Shown in pieces: positions 31,866 to 41,363 of a DNA stretch of 64,000 bases. The DNA lies in assembly GCF_008364625.2 (NCBI RefSeq), contig NZ_CP126604.1:1240001-1304000 (forward strand), read 5' to 3'. The stretch's first letter is position 1. Every line of letters starts with the position of its first letter. The translations under genes and the position numbers were made by a program. This stretch comes from Enterobacter dykesii. GTDB taxonomy: Bacteria; Pseudomonadota; Gammaproteobacteria; Enterobacterales; Enterobacteriaceae. The notes under the pieces are model-generated. The model searched no databases and had not been told where the DNA came from. It saw only the letters and a program-made list of their open reading frames with translations.

Positions 31866-31941
31866 GGGTCGTTAGCTCAGTTGGTAGAGCAGTTGACTTT
31901 TAATCAATTGGTCGCAGGTTCGAATCCTGCACGACCCACCA
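31866..31941 (+). tRNA. lysT: tRNA-Lys(UUU), copy 1
   Basis: 76 bases with encoded CCA. GGGTCGT pairs with ACGACCC; D-arm AGCTCAGTTGGTAGAGCA; anticodon loop with TTT in CTTTTAA; T-arm GGTTCGAATCC. It is identical to three other copies downstream. Confidence 0.98.
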
Positions 31942-31967
31942 CTTAACGCATATTGGCAGTACAGAGT

Positions 31968-32043
31968 GGGTGATTAGCTCAGTTGGTAGAGCATCTCCTT
32001 TACACGGAGGGGGTCGGCGGTTCGAGCCCGTCATCACCCACCA
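31968..32043 (+). tRNA. valT: tRNA-Val(UAC)
   Basis: 76 bases with encoded CCA. GGGTGAT pairs with ATCACCC; anticodon TAC in the loop TTTACAC between CTCC and GGAG; T-arm GGTTCGAGCCC. Placed between Lys copies 1 and 2, as in the E. coli lysT-valT cluster. Confidence 0.97.
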
Positions 32044-32046
32044 CTC

Positions 32047-32122
32047 GGGTCGTTAGCTCAGTTGGTAGAGCAGTTGACTTTTAATCAATTGGTCGCAGGT
32101 TCGAATCCTGCACGACCCACCA
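32047..32122 (+). tRNA. lysW: tRNA-Lys(UUU), copy 2
   Basis: Same 76 bases as copy 1, only three bases after the Val gene. The gene symbol follows E. coli order and is not certain. Confidence 0.97.
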
Positions 32123-32163
32123 ATTTTATTGGTTCCGAGTGATAATTCAGGCAACACCCAAAA

Positions 32164-32239
32164 GGGTCGTTAGCTCAGTTGGTAGAGCAGTTGACTTTTA
32201 ATCAATTGGTCGCAGGTTCGAATCCTGCACGACCCACCA
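32164..32239 (+). tRNA. tRNA-Lys(UUU), copy 3
   Basis: Same 76-base sequence with CCA and anticodon TTT. E. coli has further Lys genes at this position but exact orthology cannot be assigned among identical copies. Confidence 0.97.
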
Positions 32240-32270
32240 GCCTGAATAAATTTGAAGTACATCCCGCAAA

Positions 32271-32346
32271 GGGTCGTTAGCTCAGTTGGTAGAGCAGTTG
32301 ACTTTTAATCAATTGGTCGCAGGTTCGAATCCTGCACGACCCACCA
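32271..32346 (+). tRNA. tRNA-Lys(UUU), copy 4
   Basis: Fourth identical 76-base copy, followed six bases later by the cluster terminator. Confidence 0.97.
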
Positions 32347-32351
32347 ATGTT

Positions 32352-32377
32352 AAAAAGCGCCCTAAAGGCGCTTTTTT
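32352..32377 (+). terminator. Rho-independent terminator of the tRNA cluster
   Basis: AAAAAGCGCC, five-base loop, GGCGCTTTTTT. It ends the five-tRNA transcript. Confidence 0.93.
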
Positions 32378-32446
32378 GCTATCTGCGATACAACAAATGC
32401 TCCGCACATCTATTCCCGGTGACTTTTCACTCCAGATTCGCTATCT

Positions 32447-32464
32447 TGTTTAGTATAAAAAACA
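32447..32464. promoter_or_regulatory. NadR operator upstream of nadA
   Basis: TGTTTAGTATAAAAAACA matches the 18-base NAD box TGTTTA-N6-TAAACA with one or two mismatches in the right arm. It is about 75 bases before nadA, where it would overlap the promoter. NadR represses NAD synthesis genes when NAD is plentiful. Confidence 0.75.
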
Positions 32465-32537
32465 CAATTGCCACGCGTTTTGCTATGTCAGGCAAAAGAA
32501 AGGCAATATTGTTAAGCCCGTAAAACGAGAAGCCATA

Positions 32538-33581
32538 ATGAGCGTGATGTTTGATCCTGAAGCCGCAATCTATCCGTTTCCGCCAAAGCCTGTCCCGCTG
32601 AGCCAGGACGAAAAGCAGTTCTACCGTGAGAAGATCAAACGTCTTCTCAAAGAACGAGATGCGGTGATGGTGGCCCATTACTACACCGACCCGGAAATTC
32701 AGCAGCTGGCGGAAGAGACCGGGGGCTGTATTTCTGACTCACTGGAGATGGCACGCTTCGGTGCAAAACATCCTGCTTCCACGCTGCTGGTTGCTGGCGT
32801 GCGTTTTATGGGCGAAACGGCAAAGATCCTGAGCCCTGAAAAAACCATTCTGATGCCCACGCTTAATGCAGAGTGTTCCCTGGATCTCGGCTGCCCGATT
32901 GACGAGTTCACGGCCTTCTGCGACGCCCACCCTGACCGGACCGTGGTGGTTTACGCCAACACCTCTGCGGCGGTAAAAGCGCGGGCAGACTGGGTTGTCA
33001 CCTCCAGCATCGCCGTTGAGCTCATTGAACACCTGGACAGCCTGGGCGAGAAAATCATCTGGGCGCCTGACCGCCATCTTGGAAATTATGTCCAGAAGCA
33101 GACGGGGGCTGACGTTCTCTGCTGGCAGGGTGCCTGCATTGTGCACGACGAATTCAAAACCCAGGCGCTGGCGCGCATGAAGGCACTTTATCCTGATGCC
33201 GCGATTCTTGTTCACCCTGAATCACCGCAGTCGATTGTCGACATGGCGGACGCCGTGGGCTCAACCAGCCAGCTTATCAACGCGGCCAGAACGCTGCCTA
33301 ACAGGCAGCTCATCGTGGCGACCGATCGCGGTATCTTCTACAAGATGCAGCAGGCCGTGCCGGAGAAAGAGCTCCTTGAAGCGCCAACGGCGGGTGAGGG
33401 CGCAACGTGTCGCAGCTGTGCGCATTGCCCATGGATGGCGATGAACGGCCTGAAGGCCATTGCCGACGGGCTCGAGACGGGCGGTGCAGCACATGAAATC
33501 CATGTGGATGCTGCTCTGCGTGAAGGTGCATTAATTCCGCTTAACCGCATGCTGGATTTTGCGGCTACACTACGTACTTAA
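32538..33581 (+). CDS. nadA: Quinolinate synthase
   Basis: Condenses iminoaspartate with dihydroxyacetone phosphate to quinolinate in NAD synthesis, using a [4Fe-4S] cluster. 347 residues. Cluster cysteines are likely those in AECSLDLGC (about 113), CWQGAC (about 200) and [11 protein letters not shown] (about 297). [21 protein letters not shown] near the N-terminus is the substrate-site signature. Followed by pnuC after 22 bases, forming the nadA–pnuC operon under NadR. Confidence 0.98.
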   Translation: MSVMFDPEAAIYPFPPKPVPLSQDEKQFYREKIKRLLKERDAVMVAHYYTDPEIQQLAEETGGCISDSLEMARFGAKHPASTLLVAGVRFMGETAKILSPEKTILMPTLNAECSLDLGCPIDEFTAFCDAHPDRTVVVYANTSAAVKARADWVVTSSIAVELIEHLDSLGEKIIWAPDRHLGNYVQKQTGADVLCWQGACIVHDEFKTQALARMKALYPDAAILVHPESPQSIVDMADAVGSTSQLINAARTLPNRQLIVATDRGIFYKMQQAVPEKELLEAPTAGEGATCRSCAHCPWMAMNGLKAIADGLETGGAAHEIHVDAALREGALIPLNRMLDFAATLRT

Positions 33582-33603
33582 TTCAAAACGCCCCGGGGAA
33601 AAG

Positions 33604-34323
33604 ATGGATTTTTTTAGCACGCAGAACATTCTGGTTCATATACCGATTGGTGCAGGTGGCTATGACCTGTCATGGATTGAGGCCGTTGGCACGCTGGCGG
33701 GATTACTCTGTATCTGGCTGGCAAGCCTGGAGAAGATCAGCAACTACGCGTTCGGGCTGATTAACGTTACGCTGTTTGCGATTATCTTCTTCCAGATCCA
33801 GCTGTACGCCAGCCTGCTTTTACAGCTGTTCTTCTTCGCCGCCAATATTTACGGCTGGTACGCGTGGTCGCGTCAGAACAGCCAGCAGGAGGCAGAGCTG
33901 CAGATCCGCTGGCTGCCCTTGCCGAAAGCCATCGCCTGGTTTGTCGCCTGTCTGCTCGCCATTGGCTTAATGACCGTCTATATCAACCCGGTGTTTGCGT
34001 TCCTGACCCGCGTTGCCGTTTCGGTCATGTCAGGTTTCGGCCTGAACGTGACGATGCCCGAGCTCCAGCCGGATGCCTTCCCGTTCTGGGATTCCTGCAT
34101 GATGGTGCTGTCGATTGCGGCGATGATCCTGATGACCCGTAAATACGTTGAGAACTGGCTGCTGTGGGTGATCATCAACGTGATCAGCGTGGCGATCTTC
34201 GCCCTGCAGGGCGTCTATGCGATGTCGCTGGAATATCTGCTGCTGACCTTCATCGCGCTGAACGGCAGCCGGATGTGGATTAAGAGCGCGCGTGAGCGAG
34301 GTTCTCACGCGCTTTCCAGCTAG
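33604..34323 (+). CDS. pnuC: Nicotinamide riboside transporter PnuC
   Basis: 239-residue inner-membrane facilitator for nicotinamide riboside, with seven or so hydrophobic segments. It starts [20 protein letters not shown]; conserved WYAWSR and [13 protein letters not shown] are visible. A frame start 15 codons earlier is rejected because GGGGAAAAG stands before the chosen ATG and the length then equals that of E. coli. Its stop shares a palindromic CTAG with the convergent zitB stop. Confidence 0.96.
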   Translation: MDFFSTQNILVHIPIGAGGYDLSWIEAVGTLAGLLCIWLASLEKISNYAFGLINVTLFAIIFFQIQLYASLLLQLFFFAANIYGWYAWSRQNSQQEAELQIRWLPLPKAIAWFVACLLAIGLMTVYINPVFAFLTRVAVSVMSGFGLNVTMPELQPDAFPFWDSCMMVLSIAAMILMTRKYVENWLLWVIINVISVAIFALQGVYAMSLEYLLLTFIALNGSRMWIKSARERGSHALSS

Positions 34324-35258
34324 TGGTGATGCTGATGTGAATGTCCGGACTGCGCCTCGTTAAGGTGGCAGTCCGGCCCGTTACAGGGCTGATACTCCAT
34401 CTGGATGGTGGCGTGGCCAATTTCGTAGTGATGTTCAAGAAAATGCTGGATGCGCTCAAGCAGCGCATCGTGGTCGTGAGGCGGGATCACCTGGACGTGC
34501 AGCGTCATGACCGGTTTTTCCCCCACCAGCCAGACGTGCACGTGATGAACATTACGGACTTCCGGGACCGAACGGCGCAGGTTGCGCTTCAGCTCGTCAA
34601 TATCCATCGATGACGGTGCCCCTTCAAGCAGTTCATTCACGCTCTCCTTCAGCAGCCGCCAGGCGCTGCGCAAGACCAGACACGACACCAGCACGGACAG
34701 AATAGGATCGACAGGCGTCCAGCCGGTGTAGAGGATCACCAGCGCGGCGACAATCGCCCCGACTGAGCCGAGTAAATCACCCAGAACATGCAGAGCCGCA
34801 GCGCGTACGTTGAGGTTCTTTTCCCCGCTGCCGCGGTGCAAAATCCAGAAGGCCAGTATATTCGCCAGCAGCCCCGCCACGGCAATCACCATCATGGTTG
34901 CCCCGGCGATCGGCTGCGGGTGTCTGAAGCGCTGTACGGCCTCCCAGACGATGAGAACGGTAATGACCACCAGCGCAATGGCGTTAACAAACGCGGCGAG
35001 GGTTGTCAGCCTCAGCCAGCCGAAGGTATGGCGCGCATTGGGAGGACGACGCGCAAACTGTACCGCCAGCAGGGCGAAGAGCAGCGCTGCGGCATCGGTC
35101 AGCATATGTCCGGCGTCAGCCAGTAGCGCCAGAGAGCCGGAAATCAGGCCGCCAATGACCTCGATAATCATAAACGTTGCGGTAACGCCAAAGGCCAGCA
35201 TCAGTCGTTTAGCGTTGTCGTTGCCGGGAGAGGGTGAGTGGGAATGGGAGTGCGCCAT
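34320..35258 (-). CDS. zitB: Zinc transporter ZitB (cation diffusion facilitator)
   Basis: 312-residue CDF-family Zn2+/H+ exporter with six predicted spans. Histidine-rich tails at both ends (MAHSHSHSP and HSHQHHH) likely bind metal. The transport site shows the HD..D pairs in [19 protein letters not shown] (span II) and [19 protein letters not shown] (span V). The C-terminal cytoplasmic domain has VHHVHVW. Convergent with pnuC with a four-base overlap of the stop regions. Confidence 0.96.
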   Translation of the reverse strand: MAHSHSHSPSPGNDNAKRLMLAFGVTATFMIIEVIGGLISGSLALLADAGHMLTDAAALLFALLAVQFARRPPNARHTFGWLRLTTLAAFVNAIALVVITVLIVWEAVQRFRHPQPIAGATMMVIAVAGLLANILAFWILHRGSGEKNLNVRAAALHVLGDLLGSVGAIVAALVILYTGWTPVDPILSVLVSCLVLRSAWRLLKESVNELLEGAPSSMDIDELKRNLRRSVPEVRNVHHVHVWLVGEKPVMTLHVQVIPPHDHDALLERIQHFLEHHYEIGHATIQMEYQPCNGPDCHLNEAQSGHSHQHHH

Positions 35259-35320
35259 GTCTGCTTTCCTGATGTGTTATTGTTTTTAGTGTAGCGTTTT
35301 TAATAGGTTACTCCAAAAAG

Positions 35321-35346
35321 AAAGGAGAGCCAGAGCTCTCCTTTTT
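35321..35346. terminator. Terminator between zitB and ybgS
   Basis: AAAGGAGAGC, four-base loop, GCTCTCCTTT, with a T-rich tract on the minus-strand side. It fits as the terminator of ybgS, which is transcribed leftward. Confidence 0.75.
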
Positions 35347-35363
35347 CTTACCGAACATCCCCA

Positions 35364-35744
35364 TTACTGGGTGGTGCCATCGGTTTTGGTATTCGCGTCG
35401 TTTCCTACTTTGTCATTAGGGTCAGGGCATTTGCCGTCCTTACACATTGAGTTCTTATGAACCTCATCCGAACTCATATTGTCATGATTCATGGTGTCGG
35501 AACCGCTGCCGTTGGGATGCAGCATGGTGCCGCCGGTGTTGGTATTACCGGTATTGATCTGGCTGTTGTCGACATTATTCGGGGCGATATTCTGTTTCGC
35601 ATCAGGGGCGGGCTGGCCTGCTGCCGCAGCGGCATTCGCATCGCCGTTGCTGTCTGATGTGCCCGTTTCCGCGGCCAGGACGCTGCCGCTGGCCAGAGTG
35701 AGTGTGGCGGTCAGGAAGAGGGTTGCCAGTTTTGTCATTTTCAT
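35364..35744 (-). CDS. ybgS: YbgS-like secreted protein
   Basis: 126-residue protein with a clear signal peptide ([20 protein letters not shown], cleavage near VLAAE). The mature part is polar and rich in Asn, Asp, Gly and Thr, with a CKDGKCPD motif near the C-terminus. It matches YbgS, a predicted periplasmic protein of unknown function, reported as homeobox-like only by name. An ATG one codon earlier and a longer frame exist; length favours this start. Divergent from aroG. Confidence 0.9.
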   Translation of the reverse strand: MKMTKLATLFLTATLTLASGSVLAAETGTSDSNGDANAAAAAGQPAPDAKQNIAPNNVDNSQINTGNTNTGGTMLHPNGSGSDTMNHDNMSSDEVHKNSMCKDGKCPDPNDKVGNDANTKTDGTTQ

Positions 35745-35960
35745 CATGGTGCTCCTGTTCTTGTCGTTACGCTGGATAACATTCTCCAACAGTGCATCTT
35801 TTTCAGAGGCGAAAGATTCCGCCTTACGGACTTACGCCAGTAGGGAATCGCGTTTAAGCGTGTAAAATTGGTTGTTACAGTTAAAAAGCTTAGGTTAGAT
35901 CTCGTTTTTCGCTATTTTGTGGCGATTTTTAGGCGAATTCCAGGAATTATCTGCGTGAAG

Positions 35961-35978
35961 TGTAAAACCGTGTTTACA
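35961..35978. promoter_or_regulatory. TyrR box upstream of aroG
   Basis: TGTAAAACCGTGTTTACA is a perfect match to the TyrR consensus TGTAAA-N6-TTTACA, 70 bases before aroG. A weaker dyad (TGTAA, nine bases, TTACA) lies at 35861–35879. TyrR with phenylalanine represses aroG in E. coli. Confidence 0.88.
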
Positions 35979-36048
35979 CTTCCTGGTCGACAAGATAGAT
36001 TGAAAGGATTGCTTTCATTACTAAAGATATGGCAGAGCTGGAACGAAG

Positions 36049-37101
36049 ATGAATTATCAGAACGACGATTTACGCATTAAAGAGATCAATGAGTTATTAC
36101 CTCCTGTAGCGCTCCTTGAGAAATTCCCCGCCACTGAAAATGCCGCAAACACGGTTTCTCATGCTCGTAAAGCGATCCATAAGATCCTGAAAGGTAATGA
36201 CGATCGTCTTCTGGTGGTGATTGGTCCGTGCTCCATTCACGATCCTGCAGCTGCGAAAGAGTACGCAGCCCGTCTGCTCACCCTCCGTGAAGAGCTGAAG
36301 GATGAGCTGGAAATCGTAATGCGCGTTTATTTTGAAAAACCGCGCACCACCGTGGGCTGGAAAGGGCTGATTAACGATCCGCATATGGATAACAGCTTCC
36401 AGATCAACGACGGCCTGCGCATTGCGCGCAAGCTGCTGCTGGAGATCAACGACAGCGGCCTGCCTGCTGCCGGTGAATTTCTGGACATGATTACGCCACA
36501 ATACCTGGCAGACCTGATGAGCTGGGGCGCAATTGGTGCGCGCACAACCGAATCTCAGGTGCACCGCGAGCTGGCGTCCGGTCTTTCTTGCCCGGTGGGT
36601 TTCAAAAACGGCACTGACGGCACCATTAAGGTGGCTATCGACGCCATCAACGCAGCGGGTGCGCCGCACTGCTTCCTGTCCGTAACCAAATGGGGCCATT
36701 CCGCCATCGTTAACACCAGCGGGAACGGTGACTGCCATATCATTCTGCGCGGCGGCAAAGAGCCGAACTACAGCGCGAAACACGTGGCAGAAGTGAAGGT
36801 CGGGCTGGAAAAAGCCGGGCTGCCACCGCAGGTGATGATCGATTTCAGCCATGCCAACTCCAGCAAGCAGTTTAAAAAGCAGATGGAAGTGGGGGTAGAC
36901 ATCTGCCAGCAGATTGCCGGCGGTGAGAAGGCGGTGATTGGGGTAATGATCGAAAGCCATCTGGTTGAAGGTAACCAGAACCTGGAAGGCAGCGAGCCGC
37001 TGGTGTATGGCAAAAGCGTCACCGATGCCTGCATTGGCTGGGACGATACCGATACCATCCTGCGTCAGTTGGCGAATGCGGTAAAAGCGCGCCGCGGCTG
37101 A
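36049..37101 (+). CDS. aroG: 3-deoxy-D-arabino-heptulosonate-7-phosphate synthase, Phe-sensitive
   Basis: First enzyme of the shikimate pathway: joins phosphoenolpyruvate and erythrose 4-phosphate. 350 residues, type I class, Phe-inhibited isozyme. Visible: VVIGPCSIHDP (metal Cys61), EKPRTTVGWKGLINDPHMD, GARTTESQVHRELASGLS, and metal residues in MIESHLVEGNQ and DACIGWDDT. The TyrR box upstream and the terminator downstream make it a single-gene unit. Confidence 0.98.
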   Translation: MNYQNDDLRIKEINELLPPVALLEKFPATENAANTVSHARKAIHKILKGNDDRLLVVIGPCSIHDPAAAKEYAARLLTLREELKDELEIVMRVYFEKPRTTVGWKGLINDPHMDNSFQINDGLRIARKLLLEINDSGLPAAGEFLDMITPQYLADLMSWGAIGARTTESQVHRELASGLSCPVGFKNGTDGTIKVAIDAINAAGAPHCFLSVTKWGHSAIVNTSGNGDCHIILRGGKEPNYSAKHVAEVKVGLEKAGLPPQVMIDFSHANSSKQFKKQMEVGVDICQQIAGGEKAVIGVMIESHLVEGNQNLEGSEPLVYGKSVTDACIGWDDTDTILRQLANAVKARRG

Positions 37102-37117
37102 ATTCTCAGGCACAAAT

Positions 37118-37148
37118 AAAAAAGCGCGGAAGGCTCCGCGCTTTTTTT
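37118..37148. terminator. Bidirectional terminator between aroG and gpmA
   Basis: AAAGCGCGGA, AGGC loop, TCCGCGCTTT flanked by runs of A and T, between the convergent aroG and gpmA. Confidence 0.92.
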
Positions 37149-37162
37149 ATATCTGGCGAAAA

Positions 37163-37915
37163 TTACTTCGCTTTACCCTGGTTCGCTACAGCCGCTGCTT
37201 TCGCCGCGATCTCTTCTGCGTTACCCAGATAATAGTGTTTGATTGGCTTGAAGTTTTCGTCGAACTCATACACCAGCGGTACGCCAGTTGGGATGTTCAG
37301 TTCGAGGATTTCGTCTTCACCCATGTTGTCCAGGTATTTCACCAGCGCACGCAGGGAGTTACCGTGAGCGGCGACGATCACGCGCTCACCGCTTTTCAGG
37401 CGTGGCAGAATGGTTTCGTTCCAGTAAGGCACAACGCGGTCGATGGTCAGCGCCAGGCTTTCGGTGGTTGGCAGCTCAGAGTCGGTCAGCTTCGCGTAAC
37501 GCGGATCGTGGCCCGGGTAGCGCTCGTCATCTTTGGTCAGCTCTGGTGGGGTGATTGCGAAGCCGCGACGCCACTGTTTAACCTGCTCATCGCCATATTT
37601 CTCAGCGGTTTCCGCTTTGTTCAGGCCCTGCAGCGCACCGTAGTGACGTTCGTTCAGTTTCCAGGACTTCTCAACCGGCAGCCAGGCCTGATCCAGTTCG
37701 TCCAGCACGTTCCACAGGGTGTGGATGGCACGTTTCAGCACAGAGGTGTAAGCAAAATCAAAGCTAAAGCCTTCTTCCTTCAGCAGTTTACCCGCTGCTT
37801 TTGCTTCGCTTACGCCTTTCTCAGACAGATCAACGTCGTACCAACCGGTAAAGCGGTTTTCGTTGTTCCACTGGCTTTCGCCGTGACGCACCAGGACCAG
37901 CTTAGTTATAGCCAT
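37163..37915 (-). CDS. gpmA: 2,3-bisphosphoglycerate-dependent phosphoglycerate mutase
   Basis: Glycolytic mutase interconverting 3- and 2-phosphoglycerate. 250 residues. Phosphohistidine motif [10 protein letters not shown] near residue 11 and second histidine in [24 protein letters not shown] start with AGGAG ribosome binding site on the minus strand. A Fur box lies just upstream, agreeing with known iron control of E. coli gpmA. Confidence 0.98.
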   Translation of the reverse strand: MAITKLVLVRHGESQWNNENRFTGWYDVDLSEKGVSEAKAAGKLLKEEGFSFDFAYTSVLKRAIHTLWNVLDELDQAWLPVEKSWKLNERHYGALQGLNKAETAEKYGDEQVKQWRRGFAITPPELTKDDERYPGHDPRYAKLTDSELPTTESLALTIDRVVPYWNETILPRLKSGERVIVAAHGNSLRALVKYLDNMGEDEILELNIPTGVPLVYEFDENFKPIKHYYLGNAEEIAAKAAAVANQGKAK

Positions 37916-37939
37916 CTCTTACTCCTCAAGCATTTTTAG

Positions 37940-37958
37940 AATGATAACAATTCTCATT
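37940..37958. promoter_or_regulatory. Fur box upstream of gpmA
   Basis: AATGATAACAATTCTCATT fits the 7-1-7 Fur pattern TGATAAT-N-ATTATCA with two mismatches and lies 25–43 bases before the gpmA start. It implies iron-dependent repression. Confidence 0.8.
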
Positions 37959-38091
37959 ATATTGCCGTGGCCGTGCCACCAGCAACGCTTAACCCTAACC
38001 ATAGCGAAAATAGTCTCTGAGTGTAAGATGCTTGTGAATCCAGGGTTATGATTTTGTCTGCGATCGGCGCTATTTTCAGCAAGGCGCGCAG

Positions 38092-38116
38092 AAAAAAGCC
38101 CTCCGGAGGGAGGGCT
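38092..38116 (-). terminator. Terminator of the gal operon
   Basis: AGCCCTCC and GGAGGGCT form a stem followed on the minus strand by six T. It lies just after galM, the last gene of galETKM. Confidence 0.88.
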
Positions 38117-38121
38117 GGATA

Positions 38122-39162
38122 TTAATGTGGAATAAAATGATATTCCGTCACGCTCACGTACTCTTCACCCGGGCGCAGCACGCAGTCCGGCTGTGGCCAT
38201 TCAGGATGGTTCGGGCTGTCCGGCAGGAACTCGCTCTCCAGCGCCAGGCCTTGCCAGTCGCTGTACTCATCGTGTTCGCGCGCCGTGGTGCCGCCGAGGT
38301 AGTTGCCTGAGTAAAACTGCAGGGCAGGGGCGGTGGTATAAACCGTCATCTGCAGTTTCTCATCCGCAGACCAGACCTGTACGGCAGGTTGTTTCACATC
38401 GCCTTTGGCCTGCAGCAGGAAAGCGTGGTCGTAGCCTTTTACCTTACGCTGATCGTCATCGCTCATGAAATCCTGGGCGATGGTCTTCGCGCTGCGGAAG
38501 TCAAAGCTGGTGCCGCTCACGTCTTTGAGGCCCTGATGCGGAATGCCCATCTCGTCAACCGGCAGATACGCATCCGCCAGGATCTGCAGCTTGTGGTTAC
38601 GCACGTCGCACTGGCTACCGTCCAGATTAAAATACGCGTGATTGGTCAGGTTGACCGGACACGGCTTATCGACCGTCGCACGGTATTCGATGGCGATACG
38701 GTTGTCGTCGGTCAGCGTAAAGCGCGCGGACGCGACAAGGTTCCCCGGGAAGCCCTGATCGCCATCAGGCGAATCCAGCGAGAACAGCACTTCGCCATCG
38801 TTTTGACGAACAATCTTCCAGCGGCGTTTATCGAACCCGTCCGGACCGCCGTGCAGCTGGTTCTCACCCTGGCTTGGAAGCAGGGTGTACTGCACGCCGT
38901 CGAGCTCAAAGCGGCTCTTTGCGATGCGGTTAGCATAACGCCCAACGGACGCGCCCAGATAGGCGGACTGATTGACGTACTGCTCAGGCGAGGCGCAGCC
39001 GAGCAGAGTCTCGCGCACGCTGCCGTCCGGCATCGGTACGCGGGCAGAAAGAAGGGTTGCCCCCCAGTCCATCACCGTAACGACCATCCCCGCGCTGTTG
39101 CGCAGGGTTAACAGGCGATACGGCAGACCATCCGGTGCAAGGGTAGGTGTTTCGTTTAGCAC
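38122..39162 (-). CDS. galM: Galactose-1-epimerase (mutarotase)
   Basis: Converts beta- to alpha-galactose for GalK. 346 residues from a GTG start ([20 protein letters not shown] as read literally), preceded by AGGAG. Active-site histidines are in [21 protein letters not shown] region and [11 protein letters not shown]; the catalytic Glu is in [18 protein letters not shown]. The start overlaps the end of galK by seven bases. A longer in-frame start at 39189 is less likely. Confidence 0.95.
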   Translation of the reverse strand: MLNETPTLAPDGLPYRLLTLRNSAGMVVTVMDWGATLLSARVPMPDGSVRETLLGCASPEQYVNQSAYLGASVGRYANRIAKSRFELDGVQYTLLPSQGENQLHGGPDGFDKRRWKIVRQNDGEVLFSLDSPDGDQGFPGNLVASARFTLTDDNRIAIEYRATVDKPCPVNLTNHAYFNLDGSQCDVRNHKLQILADAYLPVDEMGIPHQGLKDVSGTSFDFRSAKTIAQDFMSDDDQRKVKGYDHAFLLQAKGDVKQPAVQVWSADEKLQMTVYTTAPALQFYSGNYLGGTTAREHDEYSDWQGLALESEFLPDSPNHPEWPQPDCVLRPGEEYVSVTEYHFIPH

Positions 39163-40304
39163 TGTCCGGCTCCTTGTGATGCTTTGCAAACATAGAAGGT
39201 TTCTTTGATGCCTGTTTTGGCTTCGTACTGCTTCGCCACGGCATCCTGTACGGCAGGGACCAGCTCTTCTGGCACCAGCGCAACGATGCAGCCGCCAAAA
39301 CCGCCGCCCGTCATGCGCACGCCGCCTTTGTCGCCAATGGTGGCTTTAACGATGTCCACCAGGGTGTCGATCTGCGGAACGGTGATTTCAAAATCATCGC
39401 GCATGGAGGCGTGAGATTCCGCCATCAGCTCACCCATGCGTTTCAGGTCACCTTTCGCCAGCGCGGACGCGGCTTCAACGGTACGGGCATTTTCCGTCAG
39501 CACGTGACGAACGCGTTTGGCGACGACCGGATCCAGCTCGTGCGCCACTTTGTTAAATTCATTGAGCGTCACGTCGCGCAGGGCAGGCTGCTGGAAGAAG
39601 CGGGCGCCGGTTTCGCATTGCTCGCGGCGGGTATTGTATTCGCTGCCCACCAGCGTGCGCTTAAAGTTGCTGTTAATGATGATGACAGCCGCGCCTTTTG
39701 GCAGGGGAACGGCTTTGGTACCCAGCGAGCGGCAATCAATTAACAGGGCATGCTCTTTTTTGCCGAGCGCGGAGATCAGCTGGTCCATAATGCCGCAGTT
39801 GCAGCCCACGAACTGGTTTTCTGCTTCCTGACCATTCAGAGCGATTTGCGCGCCGTCCAGCGACAGATGATAAAGCTGCTGGAACACGGTGCCAACGGCG
39901 ACTTCCAGCGACGCAGAGGAGCTTAAGCCCGCACCCTGCGGCACGTTGCCGCTGATAACTAAATCGGCGCCGCCAAAGTTCTTGTTGCGCTTCTGAAGGT
40001 GTTTCACCACCCCGCGCACGTAGTTAGACCATTGCTGGCTGTCGTGCGTCACAATCGGAGCATCGAGGGAAAACTCGTCCGTCTCATTACCGTAATCCGC
40101 CGCAATCACGCGAACTTTACGGTCGTCGCGCTTCGCACAGCTGATGACGGTCTGGTAATCGATAGCGCACGGCAGCACGAAACCGTCGTTATAGTCGGTG
40201 TGTTCACCGATCAGGTTGACGCGGCCTGGCGCCTGGATAACGTGGGTGGCAGGGTAGCCAAATTTCTCAGCAAACAGGGATTGTGTTTTATCTTTCAGAC
40301 TCAT
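39156..40304 (-). CDS. galK: Galactokinase
   Basis: Phosphorylates galactose to galactose 1-phosphate (Leloir pathway). 382 residues, GHMP kinase. Signature [21 protein letters not shown] near the start, ATP loop [20 protein letters not shown] and [17 protein letters not shown] near the end; catalytic Asp in [12 protein letters not shown]. Three bases separate it from galT. Confidence 0.98.
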   Translation of the reverse strand: MSLKDKTQSLFAEKFGYPATHVIQAPGRVNLIGEHTDYNDGFVLPCAIDYQTVISCAKRDDRKVRVIAADYGNETDEFSLDAPIVTHDSQQWSNYVRGVVKHLQKRNKNFGGADLVISGNVPQGAGLSSSASLEVAVGTVFQQLYHLSLDGAQIALNGQEAENQFVGCNCGIMDQLISALGKKEHALLIDCRSLGTKAVPLPKGAAVIIINSNFKRTLVGSEYNTRREQCETGARFFQQPALRDVTLNEFNKVAHELDPVVAKRVRHVLTENARTVEAASALAKGDLKRMGELMAESHASMRDDFEITVPQIDTLVDIVKATIGDKGGVRMTGGGFGGCIVALVPEELVPAVQDAVAKQYEAKTGIKETFYVCKASQGAGQC

Positions 40305-40307
40305 TTT

Positions 40308-41354
40308 TTAGACTCCTGATTCGCGATAGTGGACGTCGCTAACGGCACGCAGGCGTTCTGCCGCCTGTTCCGCCGTCAGGTCACGCTGGGTTTCCGCCAG
40401 CATTTCATAGCCCACCATAAATTTACGCACCGTCGCAGAGCGCAGCAGCGGCGGATAGAAATGGGCGTGCAGCTGCCAGTGTTGATTCTCTTCGCCGTTA
40501 AACGGGGCGCCGTGCCAGCCCATGGAGTACGGGAAGGAGCACTGGAACAGGTTGTCGTAACGGCTGGTGAGCTTTTTCAGCGCCAGAGCAAGGTCGTCGC
40601 GCTGCGCGTCGCTGAGATCGGTGATGCGCTGCACGTGCGCTTTCGGCAGCAGCAGCGTTTCAAACGGCCAGGCGGCCCAGTAAGGGACAACGGCCAGCCA
40701 GTGTTCGGTTTCCACCACGGTGCGGCTGCCGTCGGCCAGCTCGCGCTGGGTGTAATCCACCAGCATCGGCGAACCGTTTTCCGCGTAATACGCTTTCTGC
40801 AGACGGTCTTCACGCTCGGCTTCGTTAGGCAGGAAGCTGTTCGCCCAGATCTGGCCGTGCGGGTGCGGGTTTGAGCAGCCCATGGCCGCGCCTTTGTTTT
40901 CGAATACCTGCACCCACGGATAGCTCTGCCCCAGCTCGGCGGTTTGCGCCTGCCAGGTGCTGACGACCTCTTTCAGCGCGTCCACGCTCAGCTCCGGCAG
41001 CGTTTTGCTGTGATCGGGCGAGAAGCAGATCACGCGGCTGGTTCCGCGCGCGCTTTCGCAGCGCATCAGCGGATCGTGGCTTTCCGGCGCGTCCGGCGTG
41101 TCGGTCATCAGGGCGGCAAAATCGTTGGTGAACACGAAGGTGCCTTTGTAGTCCGGGTTTTTGTCCCCGGTGACGCGCGTGTTGCCCGGACAGAGGAAGC
41201 AGTCCGGGTCGTGCTGTGGCAGCGTCTGTTTTGCAGGCGTCTCCTGCGCCCCCTGCCAGGGGCGCTTGGCGCGATGCGGAGAGACCAAAATCCATTGCCC
41301 GCTTAACGGGTTAAAACGACGATGCGGATGATCGACGGGATTAAATTGCGTCAT
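40308..41354 (-). CDS. galT: Galactose-1-phosphate uridylyltransferase
   Basis: Exchanges UMP between UDP-glucose and galactose 1-phosphate. 348 residues; the active-site HPH is in [18 protein letters not shown] (about 160–178). Zinc site residues include the cysteines of [13 protein letters not shown]. It lies 9 bases after galE on the minus strand. Confidence 0.98.
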   Translation of the reverse strand: MTQFNPVDHPHRRFNPLSGQWILVSPHRAKRPWQGAQETPAKQTLPQHDPDCFLCPGNTRVTGDKNPDYKGTFVFTNDFAALMTDTPDAPESHDPLMRCESARGTSRVICFSPDHSKTLPELSVDALKEVVSTWQAQTAELGQSYPWVQVFENKGAAMGCSNPHPHGQIWANSFLPNEAEREDRLQKAYYAENGSPMLVDYTQRELADGSRTVVETEHWLAVVPYWAAWPFETLLLPKAHVQRITDLSDAQRDDLALALKKLTSRYDNLFQCSFPYSMGWHGAPFNGEENQHWQLHAHFYPPLLRSATVRKFMVGYEMLAETQRDLTAEQAAERLRAVSDVHYRESGV

Positions 41355-41363
41355 GACGGATCC

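Noticed and set aside
31866..32346. CRISPR-like regularly spaced repeats
   Set aside because: The repeats are complete tRNA genes that fold as cloverleafs, with anticodons and CCA ends.
35861..35879. Second TyrR box before aroG
   Set aside because: The arms (TGTAA and TTACA) are nine bases apart and do not fit the TGTAAA-N6-TTTACA spacing; noted only as a weak dyad.
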